From NCBI GenBank assembly GCA_027451745.1, contig DAIDIP010000011.1, positions 1 through 64,000 of the forward strand: a stretch of 64,000 bases of DNA, in the 5' to 3' direction. This stretch comes from Candidatus Melainabacteria bacterium. GTDB taxonomy: Bacteria > Cyanobacteriota > Vampirovibrionia > Obscuribacterales > Obscuribacteraceae. Shown here piece after piece: positions 40,264 through 50,301 of this stretch. Numbering within the stretch: position 1 is the first letter of the stretch; each line of letters opens with the position of its first letter. Both the position numbers and the translations under genes were made by a program. Below the pieces are notes generated by a model, which saw only the letters and a program-made list of their open reading frames with translations, searched no databases and was not told the origin of the DNA.

Positions 40264-42171
40264 ATGCAATCGCAAAATGAACTGTTGGAACAAATAATCG
40301 CCAATCGTTGGCGAATAGTTCGATGTCTTGGACAGGGCAATATGAGCTATGTGTATGAGGCCCAGGACACTCAAACAAGCAAAGTAATTATTCTAAAGCT
40401 CATAAAAAGCAATGTATTGGCGCAAATATCCGATCTGGAAAATTTTACAAGTCAAATCAAACAATTTATTGCGTTGAATCACGAGAATGTATCAAGTTAC
40501 TATGATGTTCTTGTGAGTGATGGACATTTATTTTTGGTATGTGATTATTTGCAAGGGGAGTCCCTGGCGGCAATGCTTGCCAAAACTGGTAGATTGCCTT
40601 TGGAAAAGTGTGTAATTCTTTTGCAAAAAATATGTGCCGGACTTGAATATGCTCATCAGCAAAAAGTTTTACACGGAGATATTAGACCTAGCAATATTTT
40701 TATAGTTAATGACCAATTTAATTTAGACGAACCAAAAATTGTCGACTTTGGGTTCATGCATTTAATTGACCACCTCGGACAACAAAAGAAGTTGCGCACT
40801 ACCTCGACTCATCCAATACTAGGCAATGCTACATATTTAAGTCCTGAACAGAGAATTGACCAACACTTAACAGAAAGATCTGATTTGTATTCTTTTGGCT
40901 GTTTGATGTACGAGATGTCCTGTGGAAAATCTCCCTTCACCGGTAAAAGCGCCATGGAAACTACTTACAGACAAAAGATTCAATCACCTACGGAATTGTC
41001 TCAACTTCTGCCATCCGATCCCCTATTGGATCGCTATCAGCAAGTTGTGAGCAAATTATTGCAACTAGATCCAAAAAAACGTTATCAAACAGCAAGTTTG
41101 TTATTGCAAGATTTATCTCTTATTAATGCTGCTAAAGATATTGATTGGCAAAAAAAAGCCAATGTATTAAAGGAGTCCAAATACAGTATATTTCTCAAAC
41201 ACAAAAAACAAATTCTTTCTGGGGCGCTTTTAGTAATTTGTTTGATTGTATTTAGTTGTTATGTTTATTCTACACTTAGTCCTTTTTACAGCGCCTGGAA
41301 AGGTACACCAATAAATACCGATAGGCTTTGGCTTGTTCAGGATAAATATAACGAGGGCATACCGACCCGCTTATTGCTACAGAAAGATTTTCAATCTGTC
41401 AAAGTAGCTGAAGTAGAAAAAAAAGAAGGGAAATCTTCAACTGCTTATCTGCAAAATGTTTATGATCTTGTTCAATGTTTGCTGGCCTGCAGACAATGGA
41501 GAGAAGCACAAACTAGGCTTGTGGAACTGCAAAGTCTAAACTCATCGCACAATCTCGACGCGTCCGAGTTATTAGCAAGCCTTTCTTTTTGCCAACTGAT
41601 GTTAGACGACACAAGCGGGGCCGAACAATGTGCCAATCAGATTCTGAATATGCCGAGCCAATACGAATCTAATGACAAGCACATCAACTGTAAAATAGCG
41701 GCATTAAAAATATTGGGCGACGTCTACAATCAGAGAAATGATATTCAAAGATGTCGCGAAATTTACACCGAACTCTACACCATTGTAAAAGCTCACCGTT
41801 TGAGTTATCCAGCAGAATATGCTTATGCTGCAGCTATGTTAGCTGACACTATGTATAAAGCAAAACAATTCAATCAAGCAGAGGAAATGTATAAAGAAGC
41901 TATTGACTGGGGAGGAAATTATATTGGTTACAAGCAGGTCTTTATGGCTAAAGCTTTATACGGCATAGCTTTGGCTGAGTACCAGCAAGGCAAATTGAAG
42001 CTCGCCAATATGCACTCACAACAGGCTTTGCAAATAGCTGCGGCAAGACGAGGACCACAAAGCGATTTAGCTCTCACTATTGATGGCTTTAGCAATTATG
42101 TACTCTTTCATCAGGATCTGCTTTCTTGGCTGAGGAATCGTTTGTCTATAGCCAATTTGCATCCAAGGTAA
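40264..42171 (+). CDS. Membrane Ser/Thr protein kinase with C-terminal TPR domain
   Basis: Residues 15-285 form a Hanks-type kinase (glycine loop CLGQGNMSYVYEA, Lys45, catalytic loop HGDIRPSNIF, VDFGFM, activation to SPEQR). The catalytic loop has Gly instead of Arg before Asp, so control by activation-loop phosphorylation is probably lost but catalysis is possible. Residues about 318-338 are a transmembrane helix. Residues 370-620 are tetratricopeptide repeats placed outside the cytoplasm, probably for sensing or scaffolding. It follows murT by ten bases. Confidence 0.88.
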   Translation: MQSQNELLEQIIANRWRIVRCLGQGNMSYVYEAQDTQTSKVIILKLIKSNVLAQISDLENFTSQIKQFIALNHENVSSYYDVLVSDGHLFLVCDYLQGESLAAMLAKTGRLPLEKCVILLQKICAGLEYAHQQKVLHGDIRPSNIFIVNDQFNLDEPKIVDFGFMHLIDHLGQQKKLRTTSTHPILGNATYLSPEQRIDQHLTERSDLYSFGCLMYEMSCGKSPFTGKSAMETTYRQKIQSPTELSQLLPSDPLLDRYQQVVSKLLQLDPKKRYQTASLLLQDLSLINAAKDIDWQKKANVLKESKYSIFLKHKKQILSGALLVICLIVFSCYVYSTLSPFYSAWKGTPINTDRLWLVQDKYNEGIPTRLLLQKDFQSVKVAEVEKKEGKSSTAYLQNVYDLVQCLLACRQWREAQTRLVELQSLNSSHNLDASELLASLSFCQLMLDDTSGAEQCANQILNMPSQYESNDKHINCKIAALKILGDVYNQRNDIQRCREIYTELYTIVKAHRLSYPAEYAYAAAMLADTMYKAKQFNQAEEMYKEAIDWGGNYIGYKQVFMAKALYGIALAEYQQGKLKLANMHSQQALQIAAARRGPQSDLALTIDGFSNYVLFHQDLLSWLRNRLSIANLHPR

Positions 42172-42192
42172 TAAAGATTACTTTTTAATCCC

Positions 42193-42930
42193 TTATTTGG
42201 AAGTACTCATATAAGCAGTTTGATCTAAAAACCAATACAAATTTCCTTCTGGCTTTAATTTGCTTGCCGGTAAGTCACCTTCTCCATTTAACACACTTTT
42301 TATGATGGTTTTTTTTTCGGCTCCTGTGACTAAAAATGCTACGGCTGCACTACTTTGTAAAGGAGGATAAGTCAATGTGATGCGATCTTCTTTTTTAACT
42401 CCAATTACAGCTTTAACCCAGGCGTTTTGTTCCGACAGAACAGCAGTATTTGGGAAAAGAGAAGCAATGTGACCATCGCCACCCAATCCTAATAAAGTTA
42501 CATCGAACAAAAAATGTTTCGGAGTAAGAACATTGCTGCCGTAAAAATTTTTCAATTCTTTTTCGTAAGCATCAGCTGCCGCGGCAGCATTAACCATGGC
42601 TGTATCGATAAAGTGTACATTGGCTTCAGGTATCGATATATGATCGAGCAAAGCTGTTTTCACCATTTTATAATTACTCAGGTCATCGTTTTGGGAAACA
42701 AAACGTTCATCCCCCCAAAAAAGATGCACTTTTGTCCAAGGTATTTGTTTGGAGTATTCTGGCTGAGCAAGTGTCTGGTACAAAAGTTTAGGCGTATTAC
42801 CACCAGATAAGCAAATCGAAAACTTATCAATAGCCTTTTGCATTTGCTCTATAAGCCATTTTGCCGTTCTTTCGGCCACAGCCACATTATCTGCTTGTAC
42901 ATCTATCACAGCTTGTTTTGCCTTGATCAT
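42193..42930 (-). CDS. pgl: 6-phosphogluconolactonase
   Basis: Hydrolyses 6-phosphogluconolactone made by Zwf. The 245-residue DevB-type protein has SICLSGGNTPKLLYQTLA, FWGDERFV and GLGGDGHIASLFP, all family hallmarks. It is divergently oriented to rpiA-tal-pgi-zwf, separated by 148 bases that probably carry both promoters, although no clean promoter could be read. It completes the oxidative pentose-phosphate branch in this cluster except gnd. Confidence 0.95.
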   Translation of the reverse strand: MIKAKQAVIDVQADNVAVAERTAKWLIEQMQKAIDKFSICLSGGNTPKLLYQTLAQPEYSKQIPWTKVHLFWGDERFVSQNDDLSNYKMVKTALLDHISIPEANVHFIDTAMVNAAAAADAYEKELKNFYGSNVLTPKHFLFDVTLLGLGGDGHIASLFPNTAVLSEQNAWVKAVIGVKKEDRITLTYPPLQSSAAVAFLVTGAEKKTIIKSVLNGEGDLPASKLKPEGNLYWFLDQTAYMSTSK

Positions 42931-43078
42931 ACTATCCTCGCTTGACTACCACAAACATTCTTTTTAATTTTAGGTGATGATCTGCACTTACCTATTGTTT
43001 TTCCCATTATGATCAACATTGTACCTATGTATAGAATTGTTCCCTTTTTAATTATTCATTATGAAAGTTGATCTTTAG

Positions 43079-43771
43079 ATGGCTATAGATATCGAAGCGT
43101 TAAAAAAACAAGCCGCTAAAGCAGCAGTCGATTTGATCGATAATGGCATGATCGTGGGTTTGGGCAGTGGTTCAACGGCTGCATATGCTGTTATTTCATT
43201 GGCTGAACGTGTAAAAGCCGGATTAAAAATAAAAGCTATACCCACATCTGAGCAAACGAAGTTACTAGCAATTAGAAACAGCATAGAACTCACTAGCTTT
43301 GCTCAAAACTCTACAATAGATATTACAATTGACGGGGCAGACCAGGTTGAATTAAGCTCACTAAATCTAATAAAAGGACTAGGAAATGCCTTATTGAGAG
43401 AAAAAATAGTGGCTCGCGCTAGTAAAAAGTTGGTGATCATGGTTGATGAGCGAAAAATAGTTGACCGCTTAGGTAATAAATCTCCTTTACCCGTAGAAAT
43501 TATTCCTTTTGGCTGGGAAGTAACTCAAAAAGCAATAGAAAAATTTTGCCCCTCTTCTAAGTTGCGCCTAGATAAGCGTGGTAAGCCAGTAATAACTGAT
43601 AGTGATCACTATGTATTAGATTGTTTGATACCGCAAATTAATAATGCTGAAAAGCTAGATCAAGATTTAAAATTAATCACAGGAGTAGTCGAAACCGGTC
43701 TATTCATTAAAATGACTAACATTGTATTTGTGGCTACCGAAAGTGGATTAGAGCAATTACAAAGCAAATAA
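43079..43771 (+). CDS. rpiA: Ribose-5-phosphate isomerase A
   Basis: Interconverts ribulose and ribose 5-phosphate. The 230-residue protein shows GMIVGLGSGSTAAYA, TIDGADQVE, KGLGNALLREKI and VDERKIVDRLG, the catalytic and substrate-binding segments of RpiA. Start is ATG 43079 with only a weak upstream site. First gene of the rpiA-tal-pgi-zwf run. Confidence 0.96.
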   Translation: MAIDIEALKKQAAKAAVDLIDNGMIVGLGSGSTAAYAVISLAERVKAGLKIKAIPTSEQTKLLAIRNSIELTSFAQNSTIDITIDGADQVELSSLNLIKGLGNALLREKIVARASKKLVIMVDERKIVDRLGNKSPLPVEIIPFGWEVTQKAIEKFCPSSKLRLDKRGKPVITDSDHYVLDCLIPQINNAEKLDQDLKLITGVVETGLFIKMTNIVFVATESGLEQLQSK

Positions 43772-43825
43772 TTTATTTAAGACTGAGTTATAATCAATAG
43801 CCGATTCTATGAAAAGGAAAAATTT

Positions 43826-44968
43826 GTGACAACCGCAGCAAATCCTCTTAAGTCTCTTTTAAACTTTGGTCAATCAGTATGGCTAGATTATATTCGCCGC
43901 GACATGCTTAATAATGGCGAATTAGCCAAACTAATCAAGGAAGATGGCTTGCGTGGTATGACATCTAACCCTTCAATATTTGAGAAGGCAATCGGTGAGA
44001 GCACTGACTACGATAGAACCATTGGACTATTGCTTAGTCAAAAGCTTGCGCCTATATCTTTATATGAAAAGCTAGCAATTGAAGATGTACAGCACGCTGC
44101 TGACATATTCAAAGACGTTTATAGCCAAACAAAAGGACGAGATGGTTATGTTAGTTTAGAAGTCTCGCCTCATCTAGCTTTTGATACAAAAAAGACCATT
44201 GCTGAAGCCCAAAGACTCTGGAAAGAAGTAAATCGTCCCAATATAATGATCAAAGTTCCTGGAACACCGGAGGGTATTCCGGCTTTTGAAGAACTTACTG
44301 CTCAAGGTATCAATATTAATGTCACTCTACTGTTTTCAAAAACAGTTTATGAGAAAGTCGCTAGGGCTTATATAAAAGGCTTAGAACGTTTTGCTGCTAG
44401 CGGTGGTGATGTAAGTAAAGTTGCCAGTGTGGCGAGCTTTTTTATTAGTCGTATAGACTCATTAATCGACAAAAAAATCGATGAACAGTTGAAGACAACT
44501 AATGCTAGTCAAAAAGATGGACTGGCGGCATTACTGGGACAAGCTGCCATAGCTAATGCACGATTGACATACCAGCTGTACAAACAAATAATCAAAGAAA
44601 GCAATTGGCAGAGTCTAGCCAAAAAAGGTGCCATGACTCAGCGTCTTTTATGGGGCAGTACTAGCACAAAAAATCCTCAATATAGCGATATCTATTATGT
44701 TGAAGAGCTCATTGGACCTGATACTGTGAATACAATACCAGTAGCTACGTATAATGCTTTTCGTGATCATGGAAGAGCAGCAAATACTTTGGAAACAAAT
44801 CTTGAAAAATCACAAACCATTTTGGCTGATTTAGAAAAATTTGGCATATCCTTAGAAGATGCCTGTGAGCAGTTAGTCTCAGAAGGCGTCAAATTATTTG
44901 CTGATGCATTTGACAAATTATTGACTGGTTTAGAACAAAAAAGCACTTCTTTGGTGGGCAAGCAATGA
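43826..44968 (+). CDS. tal: Transaldolase
   Basis: The 380-residue protein has GLRGMTSNPSIFEKAI, VSLEVSPHLAFDT, the Schiff-base lysine in NIMIKVPGTPEGIPA, and NVTLLFS, the pattern of the longer transaldolase group often fused to glucose-6-phosphate isomerase. The GTG start follows AAGGAAAA. Its stop TGA overlaps the pgi ATG (ATGA at 44965-44968). So this pair looks like the split form of the bifunctional tal-pgi gene known in other bacteria. Confidence 0.95.
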   Translation: MTTAANPLKSLLNFGQSVWLDYIRRDMLNNGELAKLIKEDGLRGMTSNPSIFEKAIGESTDYDRTIGLLLSQKLAPISLYEKLAIEDVQHAADIFKDVYSQTKGRDGYVSLEVSPHLAFDTKKTIAEAQRLWKEVNRPNIMIKVPGTPEGIPAFEELTAQGININVTLLFSKTVYEKVARAYIKGLERFAASGGDVSKVASVASFFISRIDSLIDKKIDEQLKTTNASQKDGLAALLGQAAIANARLTYQLYKQIIKESNWQSLAKKGAMTQRLLWGSTSTKNPQYSDIYYVEELIGPDTVNTIPVATYNAFRDHGRAANTLETNLEKSQTILADLEKFGISLEDACEQLVSEGVKLFADAFDKLLTGLEQKSTSLVGKQ

Positions 44969-46709
44969 ATACACTCAATTACAGTTTGAACAACAGCTTG
45001 CTTGATGAAGCTGTAAAAAAAAACTTTCTGATTGGCAAGAATCTGCAAAAATAAAGCAATTATGGTCGGGTGAGTCCAGCCTTTGGACCAATAAAGATGA
45101 ATCTTCTTGGTTGGGCTGGCTTAATATTGTCCAAAACGAATTGGATAATATGGCCCAATTAAAAAATCTCAGTACTGACATTAAAGAAACTGGATTTAAA
45201 TATGCATTGTTAATCGGAATGGGCGGCTCAAGTCTAGGTCCAGCTGTATTAGCAGCATCATTTGGCTATAAGACTGGGTTTCCCGAGTTTTTTATGCTTG
45301 ACTCAACTGTGCCAAGTCAAATAAAAGATATAGAAAGCAAAATTGATATTGACAAAACAATATTTATAGTTTCAAGTAAATCTGGTAGCACCCTTGAACC
45401 TAATGTACTCAAAGACTATTTTTATCAAAGAGTCAAAGATACAGTTGGTGCGAAAAAAGCAGGTCAGCAATTTATTGCTATTACTGACCCGGGTTCACAA
45501 CTTGAACAAATAGCCAAGAAGGAAGAATTTCGTTATATTTTTTATGGATTACCGTCTATAGGGGGTCGATACTCCATTCTTTCGGCTTTCGGTATGGTAC
45601 CAGCAGCGGTGATGGGAATCGATATTGAGCACTTTTTAAAGAATGCACAATCAATGGTACATGAGTGTCAGATAGAAACACCAACTTCTTCTAATTCTGG
45701 TCTGGTTTTAGGAACTATATTGGGAGTTTTGGCTAATGAGAATAGAAATAAAGTTACTTTCATTGTGAGCAAGCCTATAGCCAGTCTGGGTGCGTGGTTG
45801 GAACAGTTACTCGCTGAGTCGACAGGAAAATCTGGAAAGGGATTAATCCCCATAGACAATGAAGATCTGCTTTCACCTTCTGAATATGGAAATGATAGGG
45901 TCTTTGTCTATTTACGACTGAAAGATCAAGCAGATACTAAGCAAGACACTTTTGTGGCTGAATTACACAAATCAAGTTCTCCGATTGTGACAATTGAACT
46001 TGAGAATATTTATGATCTTGCTCAAGAGTTTTTTCGCTTTGAATTTGCAACAGCCATTGCCGGTTCAATTATGAAAATCAACCCATTCAACCAGCCTGAT
46101 GTAGAAGCAAGTAAAGTTGCCACTAGAAATATTACTAATGAATATGAAAAAACGGGCAAGTTACAAACCGAAGATCCTTTATTTACGCAAACTGAAAAAA
46201 ATTGCTCAGTTGAGGTGTTTACCGATGAAGATAATTGGCAGTTAATTAATAAAAGCAAGAAGTCTGTGAATTCACTTGAATCTATTTTGGCTTCTTTTTT
46301 TGAACAAGTTACAGCCGGTGATTATGTGGCAATATTGGCTTATTTACAAATGAATGAGAGCAATGAATCTGCTATACAAGAAATACGCTCAAGTATCCAA
46401 CATCATTTAAAAGTTGCCACATGCGTAGGATTTGGTCCGCGCTATTTGCATTCGACAGGGCAAGTTTATAAAGGTGGTCCGAACACTGGAATCTTTTTAG
46501 AAATTAGCGCAGATGAGAATATTGATCTAGCCATACCAAATAAAAAATATACTTTTGCGGTAGTAAAAAATGCTCAAGCAATGGGGGATTTTCAAGTACT
46601 TTGCGAACGCAAAAGACGTGCTTTAAGAATCAATATCAAAGGCAATCTTATAACCGGTCTATCTATTTTAAAAAAATATATTGACCAATCTCACAAGGCA
46701 ATCATATGA
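44965..46709 (+). CDS. pgi: Glucose-6-phosphate isomerase, frame interrupted at a nine-A tract
   Basis: The ATG (44965) overlaps the tal stop and starts MNTLNYSLNNSLLDEAVKK. At A45015-A45023 the frame changes: the original frame stops at TAA about 30 bases on, while the frame one base shifted continues LSDWQESAKIKQLWSGESS directly into the isomerase core with no start codon before TTG 45111. The rest is intact: IGMGGSSLGPAVLA, VSSKSGSTLEPN, STGKSGKGLIPI. Ten A's would restore one open frame of 582 codons. Transcriptional slippage, a programmed frameshift, a mutation or a sequencing error are all possible. The stop overlaps zwf (ATGA). Confidence 0.88.
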
Positions 46710-48241
46710 CAATCACAGTAATTGATCAGTCTAATACCAAGTCCAATTTGTGCGAGATGCCAGCTGGTCCTTGTGCTGTTGTAATATTTGGTGCTGCTGG
46801 AGACTTGACCAAACGCAAATTATTACCCTCTCTCTACAATTTGCGTCTTAACAAATTATTGCCAGAGTCTTTTGCGGTAATTGGGGTATCAAGGACAGAC
46901 AAAAATACTGATTCTTTCCGCGACGAATTGACCACATCAATGGAAGAATATGCCACAAGGCCATTTGACTCTGACCAATGGGACTGGTTTAAAGACCGTA
47001 TTTATTATTTAAAGGGCAATTTCGAAGACCCTCAAAGTTATATCGAGTTGAAAAAGTTGCTGTCTTCAGTTGATCAGAAGTTTGGCACTCAAGGTAATTA
47101 TCTTTTTTATCTGGCAACAGGTGAAGATTATTTTAAACCAATTATTGAACAAATCAGCAAAGTACAACTTCATCAATGCTCGGAAGATCAGTGGCGTCAT
47201 TTTATTATCGAAAAACCTTTTGGTCGTGATTTAGAATCTGCCCGAAAATTGAATAAACATTTGCTGGCTATTTTGAAAGAAAATCAAATTTATCGTATCG
47301 ATCACTATTTAGGAAAAGAAACTGTTCAGAATATTTTAGTTTTTCGTTTCGGCAATAGTATATTTGAGCCGGCGTGGACAAACCATTATATTGATCATGT
47401 ACAAATTACAGTAGCGGAGACGGTCGGTGTTGAAAGTCGTGGTGGTTTTTATGAAACGGCTGGAGCGCTCAGAGATATGGTTCCCAATCATATGTTCCAA
47501 TTGCTCAGTCTGATTGCAATGGAACCTCCTACAACATTTGATGCCGATGTAGTACGGACAAAGCGGGCTGAACTTATTAACGCTATACGTCCATTGTCGT
47601 ATGATGATGTACAAACTTCTGTTGTACGCGGACAGTATGACAAGGGTGAAATAGACGGACAAGAAGTACAAGCATATCGTAGTGAGAATCGTATAGCAAA
47701 AGATTCGACTGTAGAAACATTTGTAGCTCTAAAATTGATGATTGATAATTGGCGTTGGGTTGATGTTCCATTCTATTTACGAACCGGAAAACGTTTACCT
47801 AAACGTACTACTGAGATTGCCATACAGTTCAAGTCTCCGCCTGCTTGTTTATTTAGAAATACAACTGTGTCGCATTTAATGCCTAATTACTTAATTATGC
47901 ATATGCAGCCGCATGAAGGTATCTCTCTTCAAATCGGGGCCAAATTACCGGGACCACTTTTGCAAATAGGTTCTGTACAGATGGATTTTGATTATCAAGA
48001 CTATTTTGGACCTTCCCCTAGTACCGGCTATGAAACTCTAATTTATGATTGTATGGTTGGAGATCAAACATTATTTCAGCGCGATGATAATGTAGAAGCT
48101 GGTTGGAAAGTGGTAGAGCCAATTCAAGAAGTATGGAATTCCACCAGGCCACTCGATTTTCCCAATTATGCTGCTGGTACGTGGGGCCCACATTCTGCTA
48201 AAAGTTTAATTGAAAAAGATGGCCGTCATTGGCAAATTTAG
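46706..48241 (+). CDS. zwf: Glucose-6-phosphate dehydrogenase
   Basis: Oxidises glucose 6-phosphate to the lactone with NADP. The 511-residue protein has the Rossmann motif VIFGAAGDLTKRKLLPSLY, the active-site peptide RIDHYLGKETVQNI (catalytic His nearby) and SRGGFYETAGALRDMVPNHM. It overlaps pgi by four bases (ATGA) and ends the operon, followed by a likely terminator. Confidence 0.97.
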   Translation: MTITVIDQSNTKSNLCEMPAGPCAVVIFGAAGDLTKRKLLPSLYNLRLNKLLPESFAVIGVSRTDKNTDSFRDELTTSMEEYATRPFDSDQWDWFKDRIYYLKGNFEDPQSYIELKKLLSSVDQKFGTQGNYLFYLATGEDYFKPIIEQISKVQLHQCSEDQWRHFIIEKPFGRDLESARKLNKHLLAILKENQIYRIDHYLGKETVQNILVFRFGNSIFEPAWTNHYIDHVQITVAETVGVESRGGFYETAGALRDMVPNHMFQLLSLIAMEPPTTFDADVVRTKRAELINAIRPLSYDDVQTSVVRGQYDKGEIDGQEVQAYRSENRIAKDSTVETFVALKLMIDNWRWVDVPFYLRTGKRLPKRTTEIAIQFKSPPACLFRNTTVSHLMPNYLIMHMQPHEGISLQIGAKLPGPLLQIGSVQMDFDYQDYFGPSPSTGYETLIYDCMVGDQTLFQRDDNVEAGWKVVEPIQEVWNSTRPLDFPNYAAGTWGPHSAKSLIEKDGRHWQI

Positions 48242-48278
48242 TCAGTTATTTTGCTATCAGTCTTGCCTTTACTAAGAT

Positions 48279-48306
48279 CGGCCAATTATTGGTCGCTTTT
48301 CTTTTT
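48279..48306 (+). terminator. Rho-independent terminator after zwf
   Basis: CGGCCAAT (48279-48286) pairs with ATTGGTCG (48288-48295), with one G-T pair and a short loop, followed by CTTTTCTTTTT (48296-48306). It lies 38 bases after the zwf stop and overlaps the convergent patatin gene's stop. Confidence 0.55.
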
Positions 48307-49302
48307 AGCAATCTCAGCTAATTGTTGCTTTATAGATGGCATAGCCTGCTGAGCTGCTTTTTCACCTGCAATAACAGCGCGGCGAGCATCTTTTTTATTT
48401 AGTGACAACAAATTTATTCCAGAAACATCAGGATGAATTATAGTGCTGGCTAATTTTCTTTGGTGTCTATCTATGTGACTCAAATTTATGTTTATAACTC
48501 GTCGAGCTACACTTCCGATTGCTCTAAAGTTAGCCGCCGGTAATACACTAAGATCTTCATCAACATCAACAGCAATAATATAATCACAATTCATTTGCGC
48601 TGCATGCTCAACAGGTAAATTTTCTACCATACCACCATCTACTAATAATGCCTCGTCAATCTCTACTGGTCTTCTTAGCTGAGGAATAGCAGAACTGGCC
48701 TGTATAGCCCGACCAATATTCCCTTTTTTTACCGCATAAGGCTCACCATCCAGCAAATTGGTACCTATTGCCCAGAAAGTAGGCTTGTAGGTTTCAATAT
48801 TTTGTTTATCTGACGGCACTAATCCTGCTAAATAATTGGCAAATTTATTACCTCTATAAAGCCCATCATAGGGATGATAACCAAATAAATGCGGAATAAA
48901 CATGATTGGAATAACAGCAATACGCACAGGTATCGGTACAGTATCAAAAGCGTGAATAAGCCGTTTGTGATAGAAGATTTGTTCTATATCGTCAAGGTTC
49001 ATCCCCGCACAATAAAGTCCACCAATTAAAGCTCCCATGCTAGTTCCGACTACAGCATCTACTGTAATTCCTTCTTGTTGCAGTGCTCTCAATACGCCAA
49101 TATGCGCAGCACCACGGGTGCCACCACCGCCGAGCGCCAATACAACTTTCGGGCGCAGTGCATCAACCGTTTGCAGATTACTTTGTCCGCTTACTGGTAA
49201 GGTAAATAATGGGGACAATAACGCACTTATGCAAAGTATACTGGCTAAAAAAGTGGCTGTAGTCCGTTGAAAGAAGCGTGTTATATTTATCGAGGAATTC
49301 AT
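48286..49302 (-). CDS. Patatin-like phospholipase (RssA type)
   Basis: A 338-residue protein with an N-terminal hydrophobic segment (about 17-40) suggesting export or membrane anchoring. The patatin core follows: oxyanion loop GGGGTRGAAHIGV (58-70), nucleophile Ser88 in GTSMG, and the catalytic Asp in DGGMVENLPV. Family members are serine acyl hydrolases acting on phospholipids or other esters. The predicted signal sequence is unusual for cytoplasmic RssA. It is convergent with zwf. Confidence 0.9.
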   Translation of the reverse strand: MNSSINITRFFQRTTATFLASILCISALLSPLFTLPVSGQSNLQTVDALRPKVVLALGGGGTRGAAHIGVLRALQQEGITVDAVVGTSMGALIGGLYCAGMNLDDIEQIFYHKRLIHAFDTVPIPVRIAVIPIMFIPHLFGYHPYDGLYRGNKFANYLAGLVPSDKQNIETYKPTFWAIGTNLLDGEPYAVKKGNIGRAIQASSAIPQLRRPVEIDEALLVDGGMVENLPVEHAAQMNCDYIIAVDVDEDLSVLPAANFRAIGSVARRVININLSHIDRHQRKLASTIIHPDVSGINLLSLNKKDARRAVIAGEKAAQQAMPSIKQQLAEIAKKKSDQ

Positions 49303-49410
49303 TTTGATAGATTGGACTAGCTGATAGACAAATTAGAGGTTTTAAGTACTTTACACTATAAATAAATTGTCCAAGTTAGTTATAGCTAAGCCGGCACTGG
49401 GGCTCAATAA

Positions 49411-50202
49411 ATGGAACAAGAACCAAGCACTCAGAAACTTTTCAAACTATTTATTCTCAATTGTTTTCTCTGTTTATGTTACATTGCCGGCGCTGCGTAC
49501 TCTGCTGAAGCCAATTATCAATCAGGCGATAACCTGACAACCTCTAAAAGTTATACTCTTGAGCCTGGTGTTGTGCTTAGTAATAAAAGTCAAGACGGCG
49601 CAAGTCTTATAAATAAAATGCTTAATGCTGCTAGCGATTTGGATAATTACACCGCCGACTACAAAATGACTGTGCATAAAGAGCAGCAATTACTCACTGA
49701 AACAGGATCTATTTATTTTCGCAAGCCCAGGCTTTTTCGCGTTGAAGTTAAAACTGGTCCAAAGAAAGGCGCCTTAGCCATTTTGTGCAGCGATGGTAAA
49801 GTACACGGACATTTAGGTGGTGTTATGAAATACTTCACGGCAGCACTTTCCCCTGATTCTTCATTGGTCAAGGCCATTAATGGTTTTCCTATGTGTGGGA
49901 CTGATTTTTATTCACTGGCCGATTATTTGAAAAATATGCTCAATAAAGGCGCTTTAAGTGCCTGTACAATAGAACCAGTAATAACAAGCTCAGCAAGTAT
50001 GCCAGTTTATGTGTTAGACATGTACGTATGGGCAGCAAAAAATTCGGGGAAAAAGTTATTGCTGAAACGTATTTTTGTCGATTCTAAAAGCTATTTACCT
50101 GTGTATTGGCAGGATTATATAGACGAAAAATTATGGTCTGAATCGAGCTGGAATCATTTTCAAAATAATATCTCTCTGTCTACCTATTTATTTTCTCCAT
50201 AG
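49411..50202 (+). CDS. Exported DUF1571/LolA-like protein
   Basis: A 263-residue protein with a signal peptide (hydrophobic 11-31, cleavage near AYSAEA). The mature part resembles LolA-like/DUF1571 beta proteins: DLDNYTADYKMTVHKEQ, ETGSIYFRKPRLFRVEV, GKVHGHLGGVMKYF, then a C-terminal half-barrel with LLLKRIFVDSKSYLPVYW. Such proteins bind lipids or lipoproteins in the periplasm, but the precise role is unknown. Assignment is at superfamily level only. Confidence 0.6.
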   Translation: MEQEPSTQKLFKLFILNCFLCLCYIAGAAYSAEANYQSGDNLTTSKSYTLEPGVVLSNKSQDGASLINKMLNAASDLDNYTADYKMTVHKEQQLLTETGSIYFRKPRLFRVEVKTGPKKGALAILCSDGKVHGHLGGVMKYFTAALSPDSSLVKAINGFPMCGTDFYSLADYLKNMLNKGALSACTIEPVITSSASMPVYVLDMYVWAAKNSGKKLLLKRIFVDSKSYLPVYWQDYIDEKLWSESSWNHFQNNISLSTYLFSP

Positions 50203-50249
50203 GTTCTGAAATAATTGAGGCGAGAAACAACTGTATTCTTTCTCTTCTC

Positions 50250-50301
50250 AACTATAGAGGTAGTTCATGCTATCCTAAAAGAACTATCTAGTTTTTTAGG
50301 A
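50250..50301 (+). promoter_or_regulatory. Tandem hairpins in the cdd leader that sequester the ribosome binding site
   Basis: Hairpin I: AACTA (50250-50254) pairs with TAGTT (50261-50265). Hairpin II: TCCTAAAA-g-AACTA (50273-50286) pairs with TAGTT-TTTTAGGA (50289-50301), 13 pairs with a single bulged G50281. The AGGA at 50298-50301 is the ribosome binding site for ATG 50308, so hairpin II hides it. AACTA and TAGTT occur in both hairpins, allowing alternative pairing. No U tract follows. Confidence 0.6.
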
